DNA from: Pseudevernia furfuracea
Lineage: Eukaryota > Ascomycota > Lecanoromycetes > Lecanorales > Parmeliaceae
NCBI GenBank assembly: GCA_022315425.1
Contig: JAIUPT010000046.1
Span: 275,201 to 339,200, forward strand
Length of the DNA: 64,000 nt
Reading direction: 5' to 3'
Both the position numbers and the translations under genes were made by a program. Each line of letters starts with the position of its first letter. Positions within the stretch are counted from its first letter, which is position 1. Under the pieces are notes generated by a model. The model was not told where the DNA came from and ran no database searches. It worked only from the letters and a program-made list of their open reading frames with translations. Positions 34,250 through 45,300 of this stretch are shown here, one piece after another.

Positions 34250-36060
34250 GAGGGGTATACCTGTAGTCGCAGTATCAGGCGGAGATATTGTAGATGCTTC
34301 GTCGAAGACTTTCGATGATGTGAATAGGAGTCGTAAGCCTAGCCGACGTCTCTTCTGATTCCTCATTGCACGAATACCTTCCTCATAGTCTTTTACAGCA
34401 TCGAAAGTATTCTTTAATTGAGTCTTACTTCTTCATTAATCATGTGCTGGGTCTTATTCTTTTCATCGTATCAAGTAACGATCTCCTTTCTTATCAAGAA
34501 TACGCTCAACTTCTTATAATTTATTAGCTTCGATGTTATTATTCATATAGACAGAGTCAGACTGATTAGGGATAAAACGTTTATACGGGTCTGAACCCTC
34601 TAACGAAGGCTTTAATATTGCTATTGTAAAGATCGAGTGAACGCGTTAATAAGTTGACAATTCGAGCTCGTAGACTAGTCGATCGACTCTCTTGAGTATA
34701 CGAAAAGACTCGATATATTACTGCCCTAGCTTTGTAGTGATGAATGCATTAGCGAAAATGTTATAATCTTTGTGAAGTCGCAAGTACACTTCGCTTTCTT
34801 TCTTAAGAAACATTAACTTATAATAATCGTTATAGTTGCGTTTGACATATATGCTAACGAAGATTAATGTATCGATGACGCTGATACGTGCTATGAGAGA
34901 CTTTAATTTCGATATGACGGAGGCTGTCATAAGATCTAGTAGCTGATTGAGCTTAAAGTTATAGTTGATCTCGTTGATCGACTTATTAATAGACGTCGAG
35001 GTGCTGAAGTTCTGAATTGACTGTAGGCGAGACAAGACACTAGGTTACAACTTTAATCTTTCTAAGCCTGTTACGAAGAAGCGTAGTATAATCTTCGCAG
35101 TTTGATTTGTTCTCTCGCTCTATTCGTCAGTTTGCGAATAATAAGTCGTAAAATATAATAGCTTCATATTCAAGCGCTGAAAGAGCGTTTTTTATAGTTC
35201 AGACAAGAACTTGAAATCTCGATCGAAGAGAATTGCTTTGAGAATATCTCAATCACCTAATTTAAGCCGTTTCAGAAGTGCAATAGCTCACTAAGCAGCG
35301 ATTCATATTGTTTTTTCAGATACATAGATGACTCTCTTACTAAACTTATAGATTATTAACATAACGCAATCAATACCCTTCGAGATTAGCGGCATTACTA
35401 AGATAAAATCAATTATTAGAGTGTGAAAGAGAATTAATGAATTGTATATGAACTGCATCGCGCCGTAGAGAGCATATCGACGTATTTATAGATTAGACAC
35501 TTAGAGTAGTACTTTAAGTAGTCTCTAAGATAACGTGATAATTCTCGTATATATCATAAAGTCGCTACTCGCTTATAACACCGTGCGAATCTCATATACC
35601 CCTCAGCGATATAAGTAATATCAAGAACATTCTTTACAATAGACTCTAATATGCATAATCGTTTTATCTCGATAATCTTATTAACACAATAGATTAGCCT
35701 TCTATAAGAGATCTTAGCAGGCGACGTAAGTGATCTGCGAAAGGCTTTAGATCGTTTTAAGAACTGTGTTATCGTAACAGAAGTTGATCTACTGAAGGCT
35801 TTCGATCGCTTCAAGAACTGTGTTGTCGTAGCAGAAAAGAAATTACTAAAGACTATTATAACAGCAGAAGTAGACGTTTTACGAGAGACTTTTTTAATTA
35901 TCGTAATAGTAGAAGTAGATAAGAAGGCTTTCTCAGCTCGCATTAAGGACTATCGCTATATTATCGTGATAAAACTCATTAATTCTCTTAATACAAAAGA
36001 AAGCTTTGCGACGTTCTCGTCGTTATATAAGACTTCTCGATAAAGTATTTTAATGATCTT
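34250..36060 (-). pseudogene. Gypsy integrase and chromodomain remnant
   Basis: A 5' open part (35554-35943) contains the zinc-finger region (AEGYMRFARCYKRVATL). In it the sequence FLKRSKAF occurs twice, in TTQFLKRSKAFSRST and TITQFLKRSKAFRRS, from a tandem duplication of about 54 bp at 35730-35840. The C-terminal open part (34718-35035) has the post-integrase block IHVKRNY-like FVSIYVKRNYNDYYKLMF. A chromodomain-like segment at 34438-34515 reads EVERILDKKGDRYLIR, then (after stops) KE and DPAHD. Stops break the frame throughout. Integrase chromodomains in chromoviruses guide insertion to heterochromatin. Confidence 0.82.
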
Positions 36061-36063
36061 CAT

Positions 36064-37900
36064 TCAGAAGAGATCTGTCAGATAATCATTTAGAATTCGC
36101 TCCTTGAATTGATCATTCATTTCTATTAGAGTGATAACATAGGCATATGTATATAGCGCATTAAGCTCAGCATAGCTTGATGAAGTTGATAAAGATTCGA
36201 GGTCATTATCGCTTTCAAGGCGTGATAGTGCGTCGGATATGACGTTACGCTTTCCGGGCTTATGCCTTACTTCGAGCTCGAAGCGTTGTAGGTATTGAGA
36301 GGCCCTAACCAGTCTGAGATTAAGACGCACAGTGAATGTCGTGCTAAGGGAATCTTACTTGACAATATTCACTGTAGCGAAATGGTCTGTGTATACAACA
36401 ATCTTGGCCTGAGAAGATTCGATGAGATGCCGTATCTTTCGCACAGTCCAAACTAGCCCCGTTACCTCCAATTCCGTCGACTAGTAGTTTCGCTCAGCGC
36501 TAGTTAACAATCTGTTAAGAAACATGATTGGTCGAATCCTTGTGCGTTTCTATGTCGTGATGTAACCCGTGCTAGCAGAAGCAGGTGACCTGCGAAAGGG
36601 TTCAGGTACGGAGGCAGGTGACCTGCGGGAGGCTTTCTTAGATCGATCTGAGACAGTCTCCTCCCAATCATGGTAGATCACTACTCCAAATCCGAAGTCC
36701 TTGAAAGCATCGATGTCAATGTACAGCGTCCAGTGAGGGTTGAAATGAATTAGATAGCTAGGCTTGCTCAAGATCCTCTGTAATTTCATAAACGATGTCA
36801 GCTCCTTCTTCGTAGGGTCCGCAAGGCGTGTATTAGATGAGAAGGATTTTCGCTCTTGGTCACCCTTTGACGAAGACTTCAGCAACTCAGTCTTGCGATT
36901 CTATAAGAGCCTGACAATTTGAATATATCATGCGATGTAGTTTCTAAGGTATTCAGTTATATCGAGATAGGTCTCTAGCGCAGTCAACGTGAGAGGGAAT
37001 TTGAGTTTGCTAATAGCTGCCAGACGTTTCGTAGAGGTCGACAATTCGAATAAGTCGACACGTTGACCTAATAGCTGTACATTGAGATATTTAATAAAGG
37101 ATTTGAACGGTTTGAGAGCAACGTCCATATTCTTAAACAGAGTGAAAACCTGTCGCAAGTGTGAGATGTGCTCATGTAAGGTTTTTGAGAATATCACAAT
37201 GTCATCAACGTAGCCTTTAACAAAGGCTTTGAAAGGTCGTAACAGACGATCGATTTGACGCTGTACGTATGCTGACGAGTTACAATATTCCATAAGAGAA
37301 ACGTTGAAGGTTTCTTGTCCTCGGTGCGTGACGACGATCTGCTTATATCGATTCGAGAGATGTACTCTTCATTAATAGAAGAAAGAGACTCCATCAACAT
37401 ATGTAACATAAGAGCAATCAGAAATAAGAGCGATTATGTCGATCTATGAAGATAAGGGGTACGCGTCTCGTATCGATACTTGATTAAGTCTTCTAATATT
37501 TATTATTAATCGATCATAACTGCTATTATCAGATAGCGTTTTATGTACGACGAATATAAAAAAGCAGAAGGGCGTAGACTACTTAATATATTCAAGTCTC
37601 TCTTATGCTTACAACTTGTCAAAGACTTCATCGACAGTGACGCGATCCTTGATATTCAACGGATAGACCTTCGATTTGTCAGTGATTTTGAACTCCCAGT
37701 CTGCACGCAGCGGGATGCGCATCCAATCCTACTCAGGTAACTCGACAGAGTCACCCTTGTTCTCCCATATATCAGCAAAATCATTAATGACTGCTGCAAG
37801 CTTAGCGACAGACTCGAGAGATTCATATACTGTCACCTCATTAGACAGTATAGTTTCTGAGGGAGTTACCGAAGACTTCCTCAGATCGATCTGAGGATTG
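36064..37900 (-). pseudogene. Gypsy reverse transcriptase and RNase H remnant
   Basis: Open stretches include 36928-37293 (reverse transcriptase palm, ending with thumb words such as ALETYLDITEYLRNYIA), 36550-36885 (RNase H start) and 36064-36330 (RASQYLQRFELEVRHKPGKR, the typical Ty3/Gypsy RNase H end). The catalytic box GYVDDIVIFS is intact at 37201-37212, unlike all Copia copies here. A repeated GACCTGCG(A/G)(A/G)AGG word at 36588 and 36620 inserts RRSPAS twice. A few stops and a probable frame break prevent expression. Confidence 0.86.
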
Positions 37901-38039
37901 ATGCTAGAGAGCCTCGCGAAGACTTTTGCAGCCCAGGCTGCTTGATGAGCTTGCTTCGATAGTTTGATAATCAGCTTCTATGCTTCTTCAGAATCGTTCA
38001 AATAATAACAATCATCAATTTCGAGATTCATGATAGAGT

Positions 38040-38700
38040 CAATCTACAGCTTTCGAGATAGCTCGATTACTTATTCGAAGTCGTTGCGAATCAGTACTAT
38101 ATGAAACGAGGAATCGATTACAGCAGCAAATAGGGTAACGGGACACTCACTTGCAGACTCAAACATGTAGTTATTAGATGACAACTCAATATGCTCAACG
38201 GGCACCGTCATATGGGAACGAGCTGATATTGAGATAGACTTATTAAGCATCACACTTTGCTTGATGAACGATCTTGATGAAGGTGTCACGGTGAGTTCAA
38301 AGGTGGTGACACAACTATTAATGTGCTCAGTGCGTGTGGAAATGATCAAATCGATGTCTTCGACAGCAAGAACATTCATTTCGACGAGCATCTTTGCTCG
38401 AAGATTGTCTATTACAAAAGCCTGACGTTTGAGTAAGACTTCAACTCGTCTTTCATCAGCATCATGACGACCTGATATGTACATGTCAAGGTCGACATAT
38501 TCAGCTGTGATATGCTAATTTGACCCGATTCCACGAACCACAAGTGAAGAATCCTTTCGTAAGATCCGATGCTTCGACAGCTGTGCTCTAAGAAAGGCGC
38601 GATCTATGAGAATAACCGAGCATTCGATATCTCAGCAGACTAGTTCGACGATAGCTCGAGGGCTTAGCTTAACTACTGCACGCAAGTAGTAGTAGAGCCT
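38040..38700 (-). pseudogene. Gypsy aspartic protease remnant
   Basis: The frame reads DIECSVILIDRAFLRAQLSK from 38631 downwards and runs into the open stretch 38071-38484 (MYISGRHDADERRVEVLLKR...). In retropepsins of this type the first residues should be D-T/S-G; here they are D-I-E, two changes explained by C-to-T/G-to-A transitions. The region between gag and reverse transcriptase fits protease in position and spacing. Confidence 0.72.
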
Positions 38701-38799
38701 TAACAAGTATTTAAACGTCTCGACTGTGAAAGGGTTCGAAGCAGTCGATGTGACAACTTCGATATCATGAGCATGATTCACGTAGGCGTTAGGTTGTGG

Positions 38800-39675
38800 C
38801 TAAGTCTTTGCGAAAGGCTTTGGCAACGAAGCCTTTGACAAGGTCCTTGACATCTGACAATTTCGACTATTAAGGTGCTTGTATAGAAGATTCTTACTTG
38901 AGAAATGAGCTAGGCAGCGACGGCATATGACGATTCTTGTCATGATGGTGCTGGCGAAGTGTGCTTCAGACTGATATGAGTCCGATTCTTTTCGAGGGTA
39001 GTAGTATATCAGATCATCGTTATCGTGAAAGTCTTTCTCAGGCTCCATATTCTCCTTATGATCTGGTACATCGTCTGTTGAAGCTATATTCTCAGCATCG
39101 TCGATGTCTTGATAGATAGTTGCACGTGGTCTATTGTTGCTAGCGAAGCCTTTCGCAGACGACTGTGAATATCTAGGGCCTTGGCTTGACTCTTGCTTTA
39201 TGTATTCGTTCTGTGACGGTCGTGCTTGATAGTTATTCCTGTTGGGGTAGTTTGACAAATCGTACTCTTGATTTGATTGACTTGTAGGCGTGAGTGCTTG
39301 CTGAGACGACTGTGGTTGATTATTATTGTAATTTGAGTAAGAGTAGAACGATCTTTGATAGCCCTGGAAAGGTGACTGCTCAGATCGATATGAAGGAGAA
39401 TAATATTGGCCTTGATTAGATGATACGAAAGATCTGAATGAAATCTGACGTTCAATCTCCGATTGCCTGTTGAATAACTGAGATGATTGATACTGATCTT
39501 GTTTACTCTTGATTTTATTAAGTTGCTGAGTAACTAACTGCTGTCGATTAGAATCTAACTCATTTCTTATAATATCACGAAAGATATTGATCTTGAAGTC
39601 TAGCTGCTCAAGAAATATCGAAAGCGACGTGCTTGCGAAAGGTTCGATAAGGTGAACACGAAACTTGAAGTACAT
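38800..39675 (-). pseudogene. Gypsy gag, 291-codon open frame
   Basis: This is the longest surviving open frame of the transposon block. It holds a Gln/Asn/Ser/Tyr-rich low-complexity middle (about residues 45-165), an acidic stretch near residues 190-220, and a C-terminal zinc-finger-like CRRCLAHFSSKNLLYKHLNS followed by RNC, giving C-x2-C-x12-H-x4-C-type spacing instead of the usual CCHC knuckle. The gag probably continues upstream towards 40640 in frames now broken. It lacks its N-terminal part, so it is listed as a pseudogene. The RIP load is clearly lower here. Confidence 0.78.
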
Positions 39676-40639
39676 TTTAGTGTATACAAGCAGAAGCTGA
39701 TTGTATAGTGGTAGATTTATTGCTTTAGTATGTCTGATAATATTTTACATATACGCACGAGAGGTGCGTTTATCTCGAGCATCTTGTAACGAGTATAAGC
39801 AGTGATTCAAGGCTTTCTATGCTTTAGAACCTTTTTTCTTGAAGCGTTTGTTAATGATTTAATATTAGCGTTTCATAGAAGCCTCTCGCAGCAAGTTCTT
39901 TTCGAGGTCGCTAAGCTTCGTGAAGTATCAGATCAAGATATCGCCTCGAAAGGCCTGTGTAATTATGGATCGAACCTCGTTTTCTTTATGAGTCTTGCAG
40001 AGATTCTTGAGGTGATCGATTTATACGAACATGTCACGATAATAGATATGACGTTCTAAGCTAATAATAATCTTATTGTGCTCGCTCTCAAAGTTAGAGT
40101 CGAAGTATTCAAGATCTTTAGCTCTCAACTTTTTAGTTCGCGAGACATTCGTAGACTCGGCTGACGGAGCTCTTATTTCTTGCATTATATTCTATATACT
40201 AATTTAAACAATCTACTGTATAGCGACAAGCAATGTAGCGTTCACTTATAAAATATTCGACGAAGGGTTTCTGTCACTCATATTGCTTCGTGAGATATCT
40301 GAAGTATCGATAGAGTGAGAAGTTGAGCGAGGCTTAGAGAGATCTAAAGAGTCTTCTATTTTCGTCGATAACGATGTGTTAACAGAAGAGTGATCAACAG
40401 AAGAAGATTCAAGCAGTTCGAATAACTGATATATAAAGACGATGAATCGCTTGACGATAACACGAAATGTGCTCTTGTTAATTGCTCAATTAAAAGGTCA
40501 AGTGAGCTGATCAGTCGATCCGAAACGTGCTCGAGCACGTTGGTCTCTGTCAGAGACTTCAGACTGAGCTTGCACAGGCCTGGGGAGACGGGTGATAATA
40601 TAATGAACGCAGTCTTCTGCAGAAGACTTCAGCAAAGAG

Positions 40640-40882
40640 ACGTGAGAATATTTAGTCTTGATGAAGTCGTCAATTCGAAAGGCTGTGACAACTGTGATAT
40701 GGTCTAGTGCTATGATAACCTGATCGATCTAAATGTAGACCAGCTTGACGAAAGACCTGGTGAAGGCTTCTTCGACAAGTAAGAGAACAATTGATATAAC
40801 AACAAAAACGAATAGCGAAAGCAATGATGAAGGAACTTTTAATCGATGTAGCTGATGAGCAATGATGGTGTTGCTACCATTT
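40640..40882 (-). other. Gypsy leader with candidate primer-binding site
   Basis: On the minus strand the 5' LTR ends CCCTAGCA and is followed, after AA, by TGGTAGCAACACCATC at 40865-40880. A site beginning TGG two bases inside the LTR is the standard arrangement for priming by the CCA end of a tRNA. I do not name the tRNA. Confidence 0.6.
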
Positions 40883-41083
40883 TGCTAGGGTACTGGCCCA
40901 GTATGGTGGTGTGTGAAAGACTTGTCTTCTACTCTAGCTAGAAGGCTACTTTTGTAGGGAATACATCGGAGACGCTAGTATCAGCATGGCCTAGCCTCTC
41001 CCCTTTCTTCAAGGCAAGAGTCTTCTTGTAGAAGGCTTCCGATCGGAAGTCACATGCGGAAGGCTTTCGATCCTATCATAACA
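40883..41083 (-). repeat. 5' LTR of the Gypsy element, intact
   Basis: 201 bp. On the plus strand it starts TGCTAGGGTACTGG and ends CCTATCATAACA, giving TG..CA ends on the element strand. It contains the palindromic words GAAGGCTTCCGATCGGAAG and GGAAGGCTTTCGATCC. It provides the intact site for the Copia C insertion. Confidence 0.93.
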
Positions 41084-41910
41084 AAGTCTTATAAGGAAAA
41101 TTAGAATTCGTAGAGACTTCGAAATGACGAGGGATTTATAAAGACTGATGATGTCGAAGATGACCTTACGAAAGTTCTTTTTATATTGACGAACTCTCTC
41201 TTCTTTAAGAATAAGATCGAATATTCGACGCATTAGTTCTCTATAGAGACTCGTGCTCTTAGACTAATAATTCTTGATTAAAGCATCGAGTATAATCTGA
41301 GAGTCTTTATCGTCGAATTCGACTTCGACGAGTTCGCGATCGTTATTCTCGAGACGATAAAAGATAGCGATGTAGACTCTATGACTAATGATCGCATTAA
41401 AGAGAATAAGATTATTAAGCATCAATCAATTGTTGATATTCTACTTTCATCGACGATATTTCAGATTGAACTTCAAAATAATAATAAAGTTTAGAGAGAA
41501 AACGCTTTTCTCTTCGAGAGAGTCAGTCGCTGAAACTATTAGAGCTGACATGTTTCTTACGACGCCTTATGCGCTTGATTCTCCGTCGATCATAGATGCT
41601 AAGAATTACTAAGAAGGTTTCTAAGGGCGACACGTACGATATAAATAGTGACGACGATAATGCTCAAACGAAAGACTCAGCTTAAGAGGTGACTGAGGCG
41701 ATAGAGAACGAAGGTCTTAAAGTCGAAGAAGTCGAAGTCGAAGAAGTGAGATTTAGAGAACTTTTGACACGAAGATCGAATAACTTAGTGTCACTTGAGA
41801 CACTAAGGGTGTCTTCGTTAACTTCGAATTGAAAGTCGACACTGCTAACGTTCGCGAAAGTAATGAAAGTGAAATAGATACTCTGATCTTCGTCAGAGTT
41901 CACGAGAGTC
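41084..41910 (-). pseudogene. Copia copy B gag, right part
   Basis: This is the continuation of copy B beyond the Gypsy, starting with the target duplication AAGTC. It holds the gag core (antisense of 41009-41233 and 41388-41612) and the serine-rich N-terminal part, seen as an open frame at 41682-41903 on the minus strand (MNSDEDQSIYFTF..., with LTSSTSTSSTLRPS). It stops abruptly at the LTR of copy D. Confidence 0.82.
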
Positions 41911-42019
41911 TGTCAAGAATAGGTGGTAGGACACTTAGTTATTAACTATAGAATACTACGAGAGTAAAGAGCGACTATGAGGATGCGCCTTAGCGCATCA
42001 CGTGACCCGAATTTTGACA
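41911..42019 (-). repeat. 3' LTR of Copia copy D, shortened
   Basis: 109 bp. One of the two CACGTGAC blocks and the CATGT spacer are missing (a 13-bp deletion between direct CACGTGAC repeats). Otherwise it is as in the family. Confidence 0.9.
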
Positions 42020-42389
42020 CTCCCCTTCGCTCGCATACTCAAAAATGCGAAAACACGATTTTCGCACTTCGCGACGCAAAAAACCCCAATCGGGTTAGCG
42101 CGAAGTCCGATTCACAAAAGTGAAGAAACCAAGTTCTGAAAACGACTATGTCAAATTCGAATCAAGTTCTGAAAACGACTATATCAAATTCGAAGACATG
42201 TAAAAATTCGTTCTGATTCTTTATACAAAACTTTCATTTTTCGAAAAAAGACGATTTTTTGAAAGTTTTCTTTGAAATAGACCTAATGCACATCAAATTT
42301 CTATCAAAACGAGGTCGGTGAATACATGAGACAGTGAAAGAATACTGAAGATCTGACGTTCACAGACAAGGTGAATAACGTTACTTCTC

Positions 42390-45300
42390 TGAAACTAACG
42401 ACTTCAGATTAGAAGCAAGAGCGCTGAGAGTTAGTCTTTGACGCTGAGAGAATGTTCTGAGACTAATTTCACCTCAAGAGCATCGCGAAAGATAACGAAT
42501 TTGTCGAGACAGAGGGCTTTGATGAGATCGTCGATTATTTGTTTATTCGTGAGTACGAATTGCATGTTCACGATGTCGTTATTGACTTTTTCACGCACGA
42601 AATGATGAGCGATATTAATGTGCTTGATACGAGTATAAAACTAAGCGTTCTTGACGAGGGCAATTGCGCTCTAATTGTCGTCGAAGATTATAATAATCTT
42701 CGAATTAGAGTTTCGAGGTCGCAGAAGTTGATTGAGAAGAGTTTTTAATCAAATAACTTCTTTAATAATCAACGTTTAATCGATATACTCGACTTCGCAA
42801 GTGAATAACGCGACGATAACTTGACGCTTTGATGATCAGCTAATAACGTCGCTATCGACGTTGAATAGGTAGTCGAAGATAGACCTTCGAGTCGAGTCGT
42901 TAGTTCAATCGAAATCGATATACTCGATAAGGGCTTGAAGAGATTCTTTGTACACGAGTTCGTAGTGCATCGTGTCTCTAAGATATCGAAAGATTCGAAT
43001 CACTGTATTTCAGTGTGTCTGAGTCGAGTTGACTAAATAGCGACTGACAAGAGAGATAGCATAGGCGATATCAGAACGAGTTTTTAACATGACATATATG
43101 AGAGATCTCACGATAGATTAATAGTTCTCGCACAGCTTTCTCGAGATAACATAGCTCTCTTTCGCAGATTGTAGCTTGCGACTAGTTTTCAAAGACGTAG
43201 AGACTAAATTGAGACTTCAATAATTAAAATGCTTTAAGAAACGAGTGACATAGACTGCTTGTCTTAGACGAAGAATGTCGACGACACGATCTCTTTTGAC
43301 GATCATGTCTAAATAATAGACGTAAGGTCTCAAGTCGAATATGTGAAACTTGTTATTGAGAGCCTTTTTGATACGCTGAATGCCGATTTTGCTGAGGTCG
43401 ATAATTAATATATCGTTCATATAGAGGGCTATAATAATATTCTTCTTAACGTTCATAAAGACACTCTCGTTCGATTCGATAAATATTAATTCGAGTTTCT
43501 TTATGTACTTCGAGAAGTGCTGATATCAAATTCTGAGAAATTGCTTGAGTTCATAAAGAGTCTTATTTAGTTTATAAACTTTAATGTCGTTCTTGCTGAA
43601 ATCATCGAACTATCGTATATAAATCGTCTCTTGAACGTTATCGTAGAGAAAGACGATTTTGACGTTTATTTGTTTTACGTCTTAGTTTAGAATCGCTGTC
43701 AGGATAAAGATCGTCTTATAACTCATAAACTTGATTACTAAGACGAACGTGTTATGATAGTCACGACTCTTTTATTATTTAAAATCTCGAATCACTCAGC
43801 GAGTCTTGTAGCGAGTGACTTTCTTAACGAGATCTCGTTTCACGATGTAGACTTAGCGACCTCTTAGAATATAAGCATCTGAAGGCGTCTGAATCAGACA
43901 TTAAGTATTATTGTTCATGAGAGATTTGTATTCGTCTTATATGACGAGCTTTCAGTGTATGCGAGAGAGTTGATTGAAAATGACCTATTGATAGATCGTC
44001 GACTCGAAAATATTCGACTTATTGATATGATTCGTTAGTAACGCAAAGGTCACGAATGTTCTCGAGAGAGGATTAGGTGATAGATCTCGTAGATTCGAAA
44101 TCGTAGTGTCGAGATAATCAAGAAGTATTCTTTGAATCGCACTTAGCTCGAGATCTTCGCGAATTATTTCGACGACAGTGAGAGAACGAGTTATTCTTTC
44201 GATAATTAATAATATAGCAATTAATCGAGAGACTCGCGCGAACGCGATCGATAATACGACTCGTGCGAGGAACGAGGGCTTTAATGTAGACGTCTGCTTT
44301 TCAGCTGATTATAGGAAATTTAATCTTGATTTGTTTATTGCAGATGCAGATGCAGTCGTTGAGAACTTTATAATAAGAGTAATGTCTTTCGAAATATTAA
44401 TAATACGCTATTCATTAAGTGTCTCCTCTATAGCGAATGCTAATATATAAAGACGTTATCGCTTGATCGAGAGCTTATAAACGTTCGTCTTTTCTTCGAG
44501 ATTCATAATCAAGAAACGCTTCTTAACGAAGTGAACATTATTAACTCGAATAATCTTCTTCTTAATAAGATTATATAGACGAAAAATGAACTTCTCTTCA
44601 TATTTTAAAAGAACACACTTTTCGCTTTTATTCACGAGTTTCTTTTAAATACGCTTTAACGCATAGACGATGAAATCAATCGTTCGCAGATGAGATAAAA
44701 TAAGCTTTCGATAATGAAAAGTCTTAAATGACGTTACAATGATTCGAACGTTGAGGGATCGCAACATCAAATAATTGATGATGATCACGATTTTAGATTA
44801 GAAAGACTTGTTAAGCTGAGAACTTAGTAGTATAAAATGTATCTTATATAATAAGATCTGCTCAAAACGTTCGATCGTCTCGTTTATTTCGAGATTCTCA
44901 GATATAGTGAGCTTCTATCTGATTTCGCACTGAAGAAGATAATTCAAGAAGGCCTTGAATATATACTCTCCCTCATTGTCGAGGCGAATACGACAGATCT
45001 TATAGTCTCGTGACTCTAGAAAGGCTTTGAAACGTAAGAACATGACAAACGTTTTACTCTTATGACGAATATAGTACACTTCAGAGTAGGAGATGAAATT
45101 ATTCTTGAATATTATAAAGTATCTATAGTTATTAAATCTAATAGAGAATAGAGATTCTACGAGATCACTATAAACAAATTCGTTAGACTGCGTTTCTAAC
45201 TCTGTGAGACTATCATAAGAGATAGTCTTCTGACGTTTTATAACATAACATTCGCAGATATACTTCTTCGCAATGTTCTTAATAAAGTTCATTTCAACGA

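Larger units (their letters stand above)
27310..41083 (-). mobile_element. Ty3/Gypsy chromodomain retrotransposon, with nested Copia C
   Basis: It is bounded by a left (3') LTR, 27310-27498 continued at 34003-34014, and a right (5') LTR, 40883-41083, each 201 bp. The target duplication AAGTC is at 27305-27309 and 41084-41088. Without the nested Copia it is about 7.3 kb. On the minus strand the order is gag, protease, reverse transcriptase, RNase H, integrase, chromodomain, which is the Ty3/Gypsy order. It is less mutated than the Copia copies: gag is open for 291 codons and the reverse transcriptase keeps YVDD. The two LTRs differ at about five positions, all transitions. Confidence 0.93.
22515..41910 (-). 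mobile_element. Ty1/Copia copy B, split by a Gypsy insertion
   Basis: The left part, 22515-27309, carries the 3' LTR, RNase H, reverse transcriptase, integrase, protease and zinc-knuckle blocks on the minus strand. The right part, 41084-41910, continues gag after the Gypsy element. Reading across the gap (GTCGTC, AAGTC, then TTATAAGGAAAATT) restores the order seen uninterrupted in copy A near 16990. The 5' end is missing: at 41910 the sequence runs directly into the 3' LTR of copy D, about 900 bp short of where a 5' LTR is expected. Confidence 0.9.
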
